Below the pieces are notes generated by a model. It made no database searches and was not told the DNA's origin. It was given only the letters and a program-made list of their open reading frames with translations. A stretch of 64,000 nt of DNA from a bacterium. Lineage in GTDB: Bacteria > Gemmatimonadota > Glassbacteria > GWA2-58-10. The first letter of the stretch is position 1, and the number at the start of each line of letters is the position of its first letter. A program made the position numbers and the translations under genes. The stretch covers positions 25,908 through 89,907 of the forward strand of contig JAJFUG010000073.1 in the NCBI GenBank assembly GCA_021372515.1, written 5' to 3'. Shown here one piece after another: positions 34,203-42,749 of this stretch.

Positions 34203-35993
34203 GTGAAACTGATCGATATCCGCGGCGCCCTGGACCCGCGCGGCACCAACCGCGTGCGTGCCATCCTCGGCTCTCGTCTGGAGTCCATTCTGGCCGTCTC
34301 CCGGCTCAACGACATCTACACCGGCCTCGACCTGAGCGCGCCGGAGCGCAGCTTTTTCCGCAGCAGCCTGGAGTTCATGGGCGTGGATTACGACATCTCG
34401 CCCGAGGACCTGGAAAAAATCCCGGCTGCCGGCCCCCTGCTGGTGGTGGCCAACCACCCGTTCGGTGGGATCGAGGGCCTGGTGCTGGGCGACATTCTCA
34501 CCCGTCGACGCCAGGACACCAAACTCCTGGGCAATTACCTTCTGCAGCGCATCCCGGAGCTGGGGCCCTACATCATCCCGGTGGACCCGTTCGGCGGGAG
34601 CGAGGCGGCGCGCAGCAACATCCGCGGGCTCAAGGCCTCGATCCGTCACCTGATCTCGGGCGGCGTGCTGGGGGCTTTCCCGGCCGGTGAGGTGGCCCAC
34701 CTGGCCCTGAGCCGCCGTCAGAGCGGCGAGCGGGTCTGGAGCCAGCATATCGGCGCTCTGGTGCGGCATAGCCAGGCCACGGTGACGCCGGTCTATTTCC
34801 CGGGACGGAACAGCGCCCTGTTCAATCTTCTTGGCCTGCTGGACCCACGCCTTCGCACCGCGATGCTGCCGCGCGAATTGGTCAACAAGCGCAACCGCCG
34901 CCTGAGCGTGCTGGTGGGCCGTCCCATTCCCTGGAGCCGCCTGGAGCAGTTCGAGAGCGACCGTGAGCTGGCCGATTACCTGCGCCTGAGCACCCTGATC
35001 CTGGGCAACCGCGTACCGGCCCGGCCCAAGCGCGTGCACGGGTTCCGTTTCGCCCGCACCGAGCGTCCGGTGGCCACGGCCCGTCCCGCCGAGGCCATCG
35101 CCGCCGAGCTGGCCGCCCTTCCGTCCGACTCTTTCCTGGCCGAGGACAGTGAGTTCGCGGTCTACGCGGTTCAGCGGGAGCAGGCCCCGGCGCTGATCGA
35201 GGAACTGGGCCGTCTGCGCGAGATCACTTTCCGCCAGATCGGCGAGGGCACCGGCAAAAGTTCCGACCTGGACCGTTTCGACAATCACTACATCCACCTG
35301 GTGCTCTGGCACAAGGCTGCCGCCGAGGTGGCCGGGGCCTACCGCCTGGGCCTGGCCGACCGCCTGATCGCCAGACAGGGCCGCGCCGGGCTGTACAGCG
35401 GCACCCTGTTCCGTTTCGGACCCGAGTTCCTGTCGCGCCTGGACAATGCCATTGAGCTGGGCCGCTCGTTCATCCGGCGCGAGTACCAGCGCCACCCCTC
35501 CAGCCTGGCCCTTCTGTGGCGCGGAATCGGCGAGCTTGTCTGCCGCGAGCCCTGGCGCTGCGTGCTGTTCGGCCCGGTCAGTATCAGCCGCGACTACCAT
35601 GCAGTGTCGCGCCGGCTGATCGTGCAGTTCCTGAGCCGTAACCGTCTGGACCCCGATCTGTCGCGCCTGGTGCGGCCGCGCAAGCCGTTCCGCATCGCGG
35701 CCGGGGCCCTGGAGGGCGGCAGCCTGCGGGACATCGAGGATGTCTCCATGCTGGTCTCGGAGCTTGAGGCGGACGGCAAGGGTGTGCCGGTGCTGATAAA
35801 GCACTACCTGCGGCTGAACGCCTCACTGCTCAGTTTCAACGTGGATCGCAAGTTCTCGGACGTGGTGGACGGGTTGATCCGGGTGGACCTGCGCACCACC
35901 GACCCGCGTATCCTGTCGCGGTTCATGGGGCGGCACGGTTTCGCCCGCTTCGCCGAGCACCACGGGCTGGAGCGGACGCGGCGCGAGGTCTGA
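34203..35993 (+). CDS. bifunctional acyltransferase: PlsC/OlsA-like domain fused to OlsB/hemolysin-like GNAT domain
   Basis: The protein has 596 residues. The N-terminal half (about 60-290) is a PlsC-type O-acyltransferase with the box I variant NHPFGGIEG and later GAFPAGEVA (box III-like). The C-terminal half (about 320-580) matches the OlsB/hemolysin-like N-acyltransferase family (YAVQREQAPALIEELGRLREITFRQIGEG, FGPVSISRDY). This domain order is that described for bifunctional OlsF, which makes ornithine lipids from ornithine and acyl-ACP in two steps. A membrane aminolipid product is therefore likely, but the amino-acid acceptor is not certain. GTG at 34203 has GGAGG upstream. A terminator follows at 36019. 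Confidence 0.8.
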   Translation: MKLIDIRGALDPRGTNRVRAILGSRLESILAVSRLNDIYTGLDLSAPERSFFRSSLEFMGVDYDISPEDLEKIPAAGPLLVVANHPFGGIEGLVLGDILTRRRQDTKLLGNYLLQRIPELGPYIIPVDPFGGSEAARSNIRGLKASIRHLISGGVLGAFPAGEVAHLALSRRQSGERVWSQHIGALVRHSQATVTPVYFPGRNSALFNLLGLLDPRLRTAMLPRELVNKRNRRLSVLVGRPIPWSRLEQFESDRELADYLRLSTLILGNRVPARPKRVHGFRFARTERPVATARPAEAIAAELAALPSDSFLAEDSEFAVYAVQREQAPALIEELGRLREITFRQIGEGTGKSSDLDRFDNHYIHLVLWHKAAAEVAGAYRLGLADRLIARQGRAGLYSGTLFRFGPEFLSRLDNAIELGRSFIRREYQRHPSSLALLWRGIGELVCREPWRCVLFGPVSISRDYHAVSRRLIVQFLSRNRLDPDLSRLVRPRKPFRIAAGALEGGSLRDIEDVSMLVSELEADGKGVPVLIKHYLRLNASLLSFNVDRKFSDVVDGLIRVDLRTTDPRILSRFMGRHGFARFAEHHGLERTRREV

Positions 35994-36018
35994 TTACTGA
36001 ACATGGAGTATTGACTCG

Positions 36019-36050
36019 AAAGGCCCCGCCGCTTTTCCGGCAGGGCCTTT
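36019..36050 (+). terminator. terminator of the acyltransferase gene
   Basis: AAAGGCCC, GCCG, a 6-nt loop, CGGC and GGGCCTTT form a long stem with one bulge, ending in TTT, 25 bp after the stop. Confidence 0.7.
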
Positions 36051-36169
36051 GTGTCGGGTGGAATTCATTTGTTTCTTGACAGCAGTCGCATTCCGGGGGA
36101 AAATGGTCCCAGGGCTTGCAGTACGGCCCACCCACAACGGACGACCGAACTCTTCCCTGGAGGCCTTTG

Positions 36170-36622
36170 ATGCGCTGGTCTTATCTTGTCGTGGCCCTGC
36201 TGACGCTGCTGGTTCTGGGCTGGGCGATGCGGATGGGTGGGGAAATAATGATGGCCGTGGACCTGCCGAGCCTGGCGCTGGTGCTTGCGCCCGCTCTCCT
36301 GATGTCGCTCGCCACCCACGGTCCGGCTGAAATGGCGGGTTGTTTCGCAGTGGCCTTCAAAAAAGAGGGAGTCGAGCCGGCGGCGCTGGAGAAAGGGATT
36401 CTGTTTTTCAAGACCCTGCAGGCCTATTTCACAATCAGCGCCGTAATATCTTTCCTTATGGGTCTTATTATTCTTCTGGCTTCGGCGGAGGATTACGCGA
36501 CAATCTGCCCCGGACTGGCCGTGTCGATTATTTCGGTGCTTTATGCCTACCTTCTGGCCCTGCTGGTCACGGTGCCGTTCAGGACCGCGCTCGAAAAGAA
36601 AAAGATCGAGTTGGGCCGCTGA
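36170..36622 (+). CDS. short MotA-like integral membrane protein
   Basis: This 150-residue protein has four hydrophobic segments. The segment MGGEIMMAVDLPSLALVLAPALLMSL is reminiscent of the MotA/ExbB-type start (Gly-Gly, then IDIPSLLIV), but the proton-channel and cytoplasmic segments of MotA are missing, as is any MotB partner. It could be a truncated MotA-like protein or an independent four-helix membrane protein. ATG at 36170 was chosen because CTGGAGG lies 6 bases upstream. The frame upstream to 36116 is not supported. Confidence 0.65.
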   Translation: MRWSYLVVALLTLLVLGWAMRMGGEIMMAVDLPSLALVLAPALLMSLATHGPAEMAGCFAVAFKKEGVEPAALEKGILFFKTLQAYFTISAVISFLMGLIILLASAEDYATICPGLAVSIISVLYAYLLALLVTVPFRTALEKKKIELGR

Positions 36623-36819
36623 GTGTGGAATGAAAAATCTGTCTTGTATCTTGAGATTAATGTGAGCCTCGATGGAAGAAAGGTTCGCTTTACTGCGTTG
36701 TATTTTAAGAGGTTGGAATGAGCATGGTGGGAAATATGCTAATAAATCTTGACAAACAAGAGTAAAGGAATTATAAATTAAACAATCCACGTATGTGGAG
36801 GTGGATGGCTTTGCCATCG

Positions 36820-36842
36820 GAGCCCGCAAGGGCTCTTTTTTT
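36820..36842 (+). terminator. terminator between convergent genes
   Basis: GAGCCC, a 4-nt loop and GGGCTC with seven T (36836-36842). It lies at the end of an AT-rich spacer downstream of the MotA-like gene and touches the end of the DUF3800 gene. Confidence 0.7.
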
Positions 36843-37632
36843 ATCCTATAAATTTTTTCCCAGAACCAGCTATCCTGCCGTTTGATTGATAATATTTATT
36901 CTGCAATATCGCTACTATCTGTCTTGAAAATACTCCGAGCTCTCTCTCAAATAAATTTTGCTCAGACAAAATTTCACACCAGCTCGGGTGGGCAAGAAGA
37001 TCAACTAATTGAAGACCTGCGATGTTATTGCTTTTCTGCTTGACTTTTAATTGTGAGCTTGTGAGGTGTTGTGTAAGATAACCTTTTTCAAGGTAATGAG
37101 TTCCTTTGTTGTAGAGATTGTTAAAGGCTTCTTTTAATTTCTTGTCCTCTTTTCCTCCTCTGGATTCTGCAAGAACATCCCCAGTAGCTCCTGTACTTCT
37201 TAGAAAGAAAATATATCTTTCAAGCATAACTTCCAAACAATAGTGGTAAGGATGATATATCCAAGTGGAATATGTTTCTTTATGTGCTTTCTTATCTATG
37301 CATATGGTTATAACTTTGAAATCCCACCTTCTCAAGCAATTAAGTAGTTCGGAATTGAATTGCTTTTCCGTTTCTGGATCAGAAAGCACTGAGAATACAT
37401 CTCGTTTGTTTACAATGTCTTTGCGATGCAAGATCACTGGATCATCAGGGTGCTGTCCGAAGAATCTTTTCTTTAGGGACTCCATTTCTGGAAATACGAC
37501 ATCATCAATGTGGTCTAATTTGAAAATGACACCAGTCAAACTTAAGAATCTATGAATGGGATTTGAGGAGCTTCCCAGGTCTGGATTGCCGACTTCATCG
37601 ATATACATTCTGTATTTGGCTGCTGAATTCAT
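36841..37632 (-). CDS. DUF3800 protein (AT-rich, acquired)
   Basis: The protein has 263 residues and a DUF3800 start (YRMYIDEVGNPDLG, the family's YIDESG motif). The family also has a late conserved region matching NIAGLQLVDLLAHPSW, and the whole gene fits an RNase H/integrase-like fold of unknown activity often found near phage and defence genes. G+C is very low (27% in one counted line), in strong contrast to the neighbours. I placed the start at 37632 because family members begin just before this motif. The frame is open to 37713, and no start has a good ribosome site, so the start is uncertain. It stands alone without a partner. Confidence 0.75.
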   Translation of the reverse strand: MNSAAKYRMYIDEVGNPDLGSSSNPIHRFLSLTGVIFKLDHIDDVVFPEMESLKKRFFGQHPDDPVILHRKDIVNKRDVFSVLSDPETEKQFNSELLNCLRRWDFKVITICIDKKAHKETYSTWIYHPYHYCLEVMLERYIFFLRSTGATGDVLAESRGGKEDKKLKEAFNNLYNKGTHYLEKGYLTQHLTSSQLKVKQKSNNIAGLQLVDLLAHPSWCEILSEQNLFERELGVFSRQIVAILQNKYYQSNGRIAGSGKKFIG

Positions 37633-37715
37633 GATGGTATCAATTCCACTGATGTTTGCTAATATAGAGAACCAAATTATGTCGTTCATGTTTTGCTGTA
37701 AAACTGAATTCATTG

Positions 37716-38735
37716 CTAAATATAAGCTTTCTCCGCTTCCTTTGTCACCGCGGCGGCAACCCGCACCACCTCGACTGGATAGCGGCCGCGGGCGGTCTCG
37801 CCGGTGAACAGCAGCCAGCCCGTGCCGTCCAGCACCGCGTTGTAGATATCGCTCACCTCGGCCCGGGTGGGCACAGGGTTAACGCACATCGATTCGAGCA
37901 TCTGGGTCGAGGTGATCGACTCCAAGCCCAGGGCGGCGGCCCGGCGCAGCACGTGTTTCTGGGCCGCGGGCACCCGCTCCAGACCGATCTCGGCCCCCAG
38001 GTCGCCTCGCGCCACCAGGACACCGTCGGCTGCTTCCAGTATCCCCTCCAGGTTGTCTAAGGCCTCGGCGCGCTCGACCTTGGCGATCAGGCGCAGACTT
38101 GCTCCGCGTGCGGCCAGGTAATCCCGTACCTCCCGCACCGAGCCGGCATCCCGCACGAACGAAAGCGCCAGGCTGTCGAACCCGAGGGCGGCCAGGCAGT
38201 CCAGGTCGGCGCGATCCTTGGCGCTCAAGGCAGGGAGCCTGAGGTCGAGCCCCGGGGCGTTCACCCCCTTGCGCCCCTCCAGCGCCCCGCCGCGGACAAT
38301 CCGGCAGCGCGCCTCCACGCCCGGTTCCAGTACTTCCAGCTCCACCGCCCCGTCGTTCAGCAGCACCCGTGCGCCAGGCACGAGCGCCCGGACCAGCTCC
38401 GGACAGTCGAGCGTTATCCGTCCGGCGCCGAGCGGCGCTTCGCCCGCGCAGAGGACAGTTTCCCGTCCTGCCTCCAGCCGCACGCCGCCCTCCGGGGCCG
38501 TGGCCGTGCGTGGTCGTGGCCCCTGAAGGTCGGCCAGCAGGCGGACTCGCTGTCCGCTGGCTTTCTCGGCTTGTCTGAGGGGAACGAGCAGGCGTTCGCA
38601 TTCGCCGGGGGTAAGATGGGAGAAATTGACCCGCACCCCGCGCATTCCGGACTCGATCATGGCCTCAAGAATGGGCTGGGAGGCGCAGGACGGTCCCAGG
38701 GTGCACATTATTCCGGTGCGCAGCGGTGCGGTCAT
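37716..38735 (-). CDS. pyk: pyruvate kinase, short form lacking the C-terminal domain
   Basis: This 339-residue enzyme makes pyruvate and ATP from phosphoenolpyruvate. It has IMCTLGPS at the start, VRVNFSH, KGVNAPGLDL, the signature LIAKVERAEALDNL, VARGDLGAEI, STQMLESM and NPVPTRAEVSDIYNAVLDGT. It stops right after the barrel, so the usual C-terminal allosteric domain (about 120 residues) is absent. DLQGP replaces the common DTKGP. Its ATG overlaps the phosphofructokinase stop by four bases (ATGA). A much longer frame to 39887 exists but is only antisense shadow of the upstream gene. It is the last gene of the glgP-pfk-pyk operon. Confidence 0.9.
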   Translation of the reverse strand: MTAPLRTGIMCTLGPSCASQPILEAMIESGMRGVRVNFSHLTPGECERLLVPLRQAEKASGQRVRLLADLQGPRPRTATAPEGGVRLEAGRETVLCAGEAPLGAGRITLDCPELVRALVPGARVLLNDGAVELEVLEPGVEARCRIVRGGALEGRKGVNAPGLDLRLPALSAKDRADLDCLAALGFDSLALSFVRDAGSVREVRDYLAARGASLRLIAKVERAEALDNLEGILEAADGVLVARGDLGAEIGLERVPAAQKHVLRRAAALGLESITSTQMLESMCVNPVPTRAEVSDIYNAVLDGTGWLLFTGETARGRYPVEVVRVAAAVTKEAEKAYI

Positions 38736-40081
38736 CCGGCAGCCGCGCCGATCCGGCCCGGCTGCCCGGTGGCCGAGAGCACGCTGTTCCAGAGGCTGCT
38801 CTCCAGGGCCACCTTTTTCTTGCCGTGGGTGACCTGGCTTAATGGCACGTGGGTCATCACATTGTGCCACAGGCCGACCACCATGTCGGTCTTGCCGGCC
38901 ATGGCGGCGTGCACCGCGGCGCGGCCCAGGTCGTTGCAGAACAGAGCGTCCCCGGCATCCGCCGGCACGGAGCGCACCACGTAACTCGGGTCGATGTACT
39001 TGAGGTTCACCTCGTGGCCGCACCCGGCGAAATGCGCCTTGATCCTGTCGCGCAGGAACGTGCCCACATCCCGGGACATCTGGCTGTAGGCGATGTTGCC
39101 GCTCTTGTCGCGCATGATCTCGCCGCTGTCGACCAGGTCGAGTCCCGCGCCCTCGGCGGCCACGATTACGGCGTGGTTGCGCCGCACCAGGCGTTCCTCC
39201 AGCAGCTCGAACAGGCCGCCCGGTCCCTCCAGGCTGAACGGGCACTCGGGGATCAGGCAGAAATTGACCACCATGCTGGCCAGCGTGGCGTGGCAGGCGA
39301 TGAACCCGCTGTCGCGTCCCATCAGCTTGACCAGGCCCACGCCGTTGGGCGCTCCCTCGGCCTCGTTGTGCGCGCCCAGGAGTACCTGCCGCGCGGCCTG
39401 GACCGCGGTGTCGAACCCGAAAGTCTTGTAGACGAAAAGGATATCGTTGTCGATGGTCTTTGGCACGCCGATCACGGACAGCTCGTAGCCCTGGCGCAGG
39501 GCCTCCTCGGCCACGCCGTGCGCCCCTTTCAGGGTGCCGTCCCCGCCGATCGTGAACAGGAGGTTCACTTTCCAGCGGCGGCAGGCCTCCACGATCAGCG
39601 CCGGGTCGACCGCGCCGCGCGAGGAGCCGAGGAACGAGCCGCCGTTGCGCTGAACGCCCTCCACCCGCTGGGGGGTGAGCTCCAGCGGGGTCTGGGCCGA
39701 GGCCATGTCGAACCCGGCGTAGCCGTAACGCACCCCCAGCACCCGTCGCACCCCGTAGCCGTGGTACAGCTCCAGGAAAATGGACTGGATGACGTTGTTG
39801 ATCCCCGGGCAGAGTCCGCCGCAGGTGACAATGGCCGCCCGGGTGCTCTGCGGGTCGAAATAGATACGCCGCCGCGGCCCGGCGCACTCGAAAGAGGCCG
39901 GTTCCCCGGGGCCGTTCTTCCGGGGCAGGTAGACATCCAACGGGATACGCCGGTCATCCGACTTGTAGTCCGGCAGCCCGTCATCCGGACGGGTCGAGAG
40001 CCCGAGCGGTGAATCGAGCTGCGGAGCGCCCAGGCTCAGCACCTCCAGGTCTTTCCTCTCCGGCTGGAAATCTATTGCCAT
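38732..40081 (-). CDS. pfkA: 6-phosphofructokinase (clade X / plant-type, probably ATP-dependent)
   Basis: This 449-residue PFK commits sugar phosphate to glycolysis. Key motifs are AAIVTCGGLCPGINN, TIGGDGTLKGA (near residue 180; Gly after GGD favours ATP over pyrophosphate), GVPKTIDNDI (PK as in clade X/plant-type enzymes) and GRDSGFIA. The N-terminal extension of about 80 residues is typical of this clade. Phosphoryl-donor use cannot be settled by motif alone. It overlaps pyk by four bases and overlaps the end of glgP by 10 bases, so the three genes are tightly coupled. Confidence 0.9.
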   Translation of the reverse strand: MAIDFQPERKDLEVLSLGAPQLDSPLGLSTRPDDGLPDYKSDDRRIPLDVYLPRKNGPGEPASFECAGPRRRIYFDPQSTRAAIVTCGGLCPGINNVIQSIFLELYHGYGVRRVLGVRYGYAGFDMASAQTPLELTPQRVEGVQRNGGSFLGSSRGAVDPALIVEACRRWKVNLLFTIGGDGTLKGAHGVAEEALRQGYELSVIGVPKTIDNDILFVYKTFGFDTAVQAARQVLLGAHNEAEGAPNGVGLVKLMGRDSGFIACHATLASMVVNFCLIPECPFSLEGPGGLFELLEERLVRRNHAVIVAAEGAGLDLVDSGEIMRDKSGNIAYSQMSRDVGTFLRDRIKAHFAGCGHEVNLKYIDPSYVVRSVPADAGDALFCNDLGRAAVHAAMAGKTDMVVGLWHNVMTHVPLSQVTHGKKKVALESSLWNSVLSATGQPGRIGAAAG

Positions 40082-42639
40082 AGGATCAGCCCCAGCTCGT
40101 AGGGGTGGACCATGTCGACATGGCGCGGCAGCACGCGCAGGGTGAACCCGTGCCTCCCGCTGTGGGAGCAGCGCACCAGCCCCTCGAAGCGGTGCACACC
40201 GTCGCCGCCCGCGCCCTTGTGCTCCATGACCACCGTGTTCGACCCGGTGATCTCGCGCCGCTGGTTGAGTGTGCCGTAATAGACCTCCACCGAGATATCC
40301 TCGGGCGTGAGCGAGCCCAGGCGCACCTCGGCCCGGACTTTCATCTCCGTGCCGACCAGGTACTCGCGGTCGACCTCCGCTTCGGCTTTCTCGATGCGCA
40401 CACCACCCCAGGCCTCCCGGACCCGTCTGGTCCAGGCGGCCAGTTCCCTGGCGCGGGCGTAGTTGTCGGCCGAAAGGGTGACCGTGCTCTCGGCGGCGGG
40501 CAGGTAGAAACGCTCCAGGTATTCCTGGACCATGCGGTTGGTGTTGAACACCGGCCCGAGCTTGGAGATCGAGGCGCGCATCTTGTCGATCCAGCGGCGC
40601 GGCTGACCGTTCTCGCTGCGCTGGTAGAACTGCGGCACCACCTCGTTTTCCAGCAGGTTGTACAGGGCGTTGGACTCGATCTCATCCTGAAGGGCCAGGT
40701 CGGTGTATTCCTCGCCCTTACCGATGGCCCAGCCGGAGTCGCGCTCCAGCTCGTAGGCCTCATCCCACCAGCCGTCCAGGGTGCTCAGGTTGAGCGCTCC
40801 GTTGTAGACCGCTTTCATGCCGCTGGTGCCCGAGGCCTCCATCGGACGGCGCGGGTTGTTCAGCCAGACATCCACTCCCTGGACCATGTAGCGCGAGACC
40901 ACCAGGTCGTAGTTTTCGAGGAACACGATCCGGCGGCGCACCTCGGGGTCGTTCGAAAAATGCACGATCTGGCGGATGAAAGCCTTGCCCTCCTCGTCCC
41001 GCGGATGGGCCTTGCCGGCGAAGATGAACTGGACCGGGCGGTCCTTGCTGTTCATGATCCGTTTCAGGCGCTCGACGTCTTTCAGCAGCAGAGTGGCGCG
41101 CTTGTAGGTGGCGAAACGGCGGGCGAACCCGATGGTCAGCAAGCCCGGCTCCAGCACCTCATCCGCCAGGGAGATTTCCTGGGCCGAGGCCCCGCGCTCG
41201 GAAAGCTGTCGCTTCAGGCGCTTGCGGGCGAAAGCCACCAGGCGCTCGCGGCGGCGCTCGTGGGTGCGCCAGATTTCCTCGGCCGGAATCTGGTCCACCC
41301 GGTCCCAGACCGCCGTGTCCGTGGGGTTCTCGCGCCAGCGGTGCCCCAGGTAGCGGTCGTAGAGGGAGGCGAAATCGCGGCTCAGCCAGGAGTGGATATG
41401 CACGCCGTTGGTCACGTGGGTGATCGGCACGTCCTCCAGGGGCACGCCGCTCCAGACATTCTGCCACATGTTGCGGCTGACCGCGCCGTGAAGGCGGCTC
41501 ACGCCGTTGTAGTAGCCCGAAAGCCGGAAAGCCAGGTAGACCATGTTGAACGGTTCGAGGTCGTTATCCGGGTTGCGGCGCCCAAGGGCCAGAAAGCGGC
41601 GTTTGTCCAGGCCGAGCTGCCCGTACAGCGGCGAGAAATAGTAGTCCACCATGGCCGGGTCGAACGTGTCGATGCCGGCCGGGACCGGGGTGTGGGTGGT
41701 GAAAATGGTGCCCGGCCTCACCGCGGCCAGGGCCTCATCGAACGAGAGCTTTGCGTCGGTGGTAAGCCTCCGGATACGCTCGATGCCCAGGAACGCGGCG
41801 TGGCCCTCGTTCATGTGGCAGACATCCGGGTCGATCCCGATGGCGTCCAGCGCGATCAGCCCGCCCACGCCCATCAGGATTTCCTGCTGGATGCGCATCT
41901 CCTTGTCCCCGCCGTAGAGCTGGTAGGTGATCGCCCGGTCGGAGGGGCTGTTGGCCGGGACATTGGTGTCCAGCAGATACAGCGGCACCCGGCCGACCTG
42001 GGCTTTCCAGATGCGGGCGCAGACATTGCGGCCGGGGAACGGCACGCAGATCACGATCTGTTTGCCCTGGGCGTCGTTGACCGGGGCCACCGGCAGCTTG
42101 TAGGGGTCGTTGTCGTAGTAGGATTCCTGCTGGTACCCGTCGATATTGAGGTACTGGCGGAAATAGCCGTGCTGGTACATCAGGCCCACCCCCACCAGGG
42201 GGGCGCCCAGGTCGCTGGCGCTTTTCACGTGGTCGCCGGCCAGCACGCCCAGGCCGCCGGAGTAGATCGGCAGGCACTCGGAGATGCCGAACTCGGCGCT
42301 GAAATAGGCCACGGTCATCTTGTAGTCCTGGTCACCGTGGGCTTTCTGGAACCAGGTGCGCGTGTCGGCCAGGTACTCTTCCAGACGCTGACGGGCCGAG
42401 TTCAGGTGGTCCAGGAACCCGTCATCCACGGCCAGCTTGTCCAGGGTGGTCTGGTCGATCGTGTCCAGGATGAGCGAGGGGTTGTGGCGGGTCGCTTCCC
42501 AGAGGTTGGGGTCCATGCGCCGGAACAGCTCGATCAGGTCATGGTCCCAGGCCCAGTACAGGTTGCCGGCGATCTCGCGCAGCACGCGGAGTTTTTCGGG
42601 CAGCGCGGGGACAATCGAAAACTCGGTGATGTTTTTCAT
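40072..42639 (-). CDS. glgP: alpha-glucan (glycogen) phosphorylase
   Basis: This GT35 enzyme of 855 residues releases glucose-1-phosphate from glycogen or maltodextrin. AWDHDLIELFRRMDP at the N-terminus, GISECLPIYSGGLGVLAGDH, and the PLP-lysine region EASGTSGMKAVYNGALNLS (near residue 610) identify it as the short, bacterial/archaeal maltodextrin-type phosphorylase lacking the regulatory N-terminal extension. It heads the operon with pfk and pyk, giving a direct route from stored glucan to pyruvate. Phosphoglucomutase and enolase must lie elsewhere. Confidence 0.94.
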   Translation of the reverse strand: MKNITEFSIVPALPEKLRVLREIAGNLYWAWDHDLIELFRRMDPNLWEATRHNPSLILDTIDQTTLDKLAVDDGFLDHLNSARQRLEEYLADTRTWFQKAHGDQDYKMTVAYFSAEFGISECLPIYSGGLGVLAGDHVKSASDLGAPLVGVGLMYQHGYFRQYLNIDGYQQESYYDNDPYKLPVAPVNDAQGKQIVICVPFPGRNVCARIWKAQVGRVPLYLLDTNVPANSPSDRAITYQLYGGDKEMRIQQEILMGVGGLIALDAIGIDPDVCHMNEGHAAFLGIERIRRLTTDAKLSFDEALAAVRPGTIFTTHTPVPAGIDTFDPAMVDYYFSPLYGQLGLDKRRFLALGRRNPDNDLEPFNMVYLAFRLSGYYNGVSRLHGAVSRNMWQNVWSGVPLEDVPITHVTNGVHIHSWLSRDFASLYDRYLGHRWRENPTDTAVWDRVDQIPAEEIWRTHERRRERLVAFARKRLKRQLSERGASAQEISLADEVLEPGLLTIGFARRFATYKRATLLLKDVERLKRIMNSKDRPVQFIFAGKAHPRDEEGKAFIRQIVHFSNDPEVRRRIVFLENYDLVVSRYMVQGVDVWLNNPRRPMEASGTSGMKAVYNGALNLSTLDGWWDEAYELERDSGWAIGKGEEYTDLALQDEIESNALYNLLENEVVPQFYQRSENGQPRRWIDKMRASISKLGPVFNTNRMVQEYLERFYLPAAESTVTLSADNYARARELAAWTRRVREAWGGVRIEKAEAEVDREYLVGTEMKVRAEVRLGSLTPEDISVEVYYGTLNQRREITGSNTVVMEHKGAGGDGVHRFEGLVRCSHSGRHGFTLRVLPRHVDMVHPYELGLILWQ

Positions 42640-42749
42640 TGGGTGTCCCTTGTAGTCCAGCGTCTTGGGCGGATTGAAAGCATGAGCGCGGCTCCCCGTG
42701 CGGGCGCTTTGCTCCGGAGATTGTCGGGTTTCAGCGGCTGCTCTGCGGC

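Noticed and set aside
38736-39887. N-terminal extension of the pyruvate kinase frame (to 723 residues)
   Set aside because: The extension is antisense-phase shadow of the phosphofructokinase gene. Pyruvate kinase homology starts exactly at the ATG at 38735.
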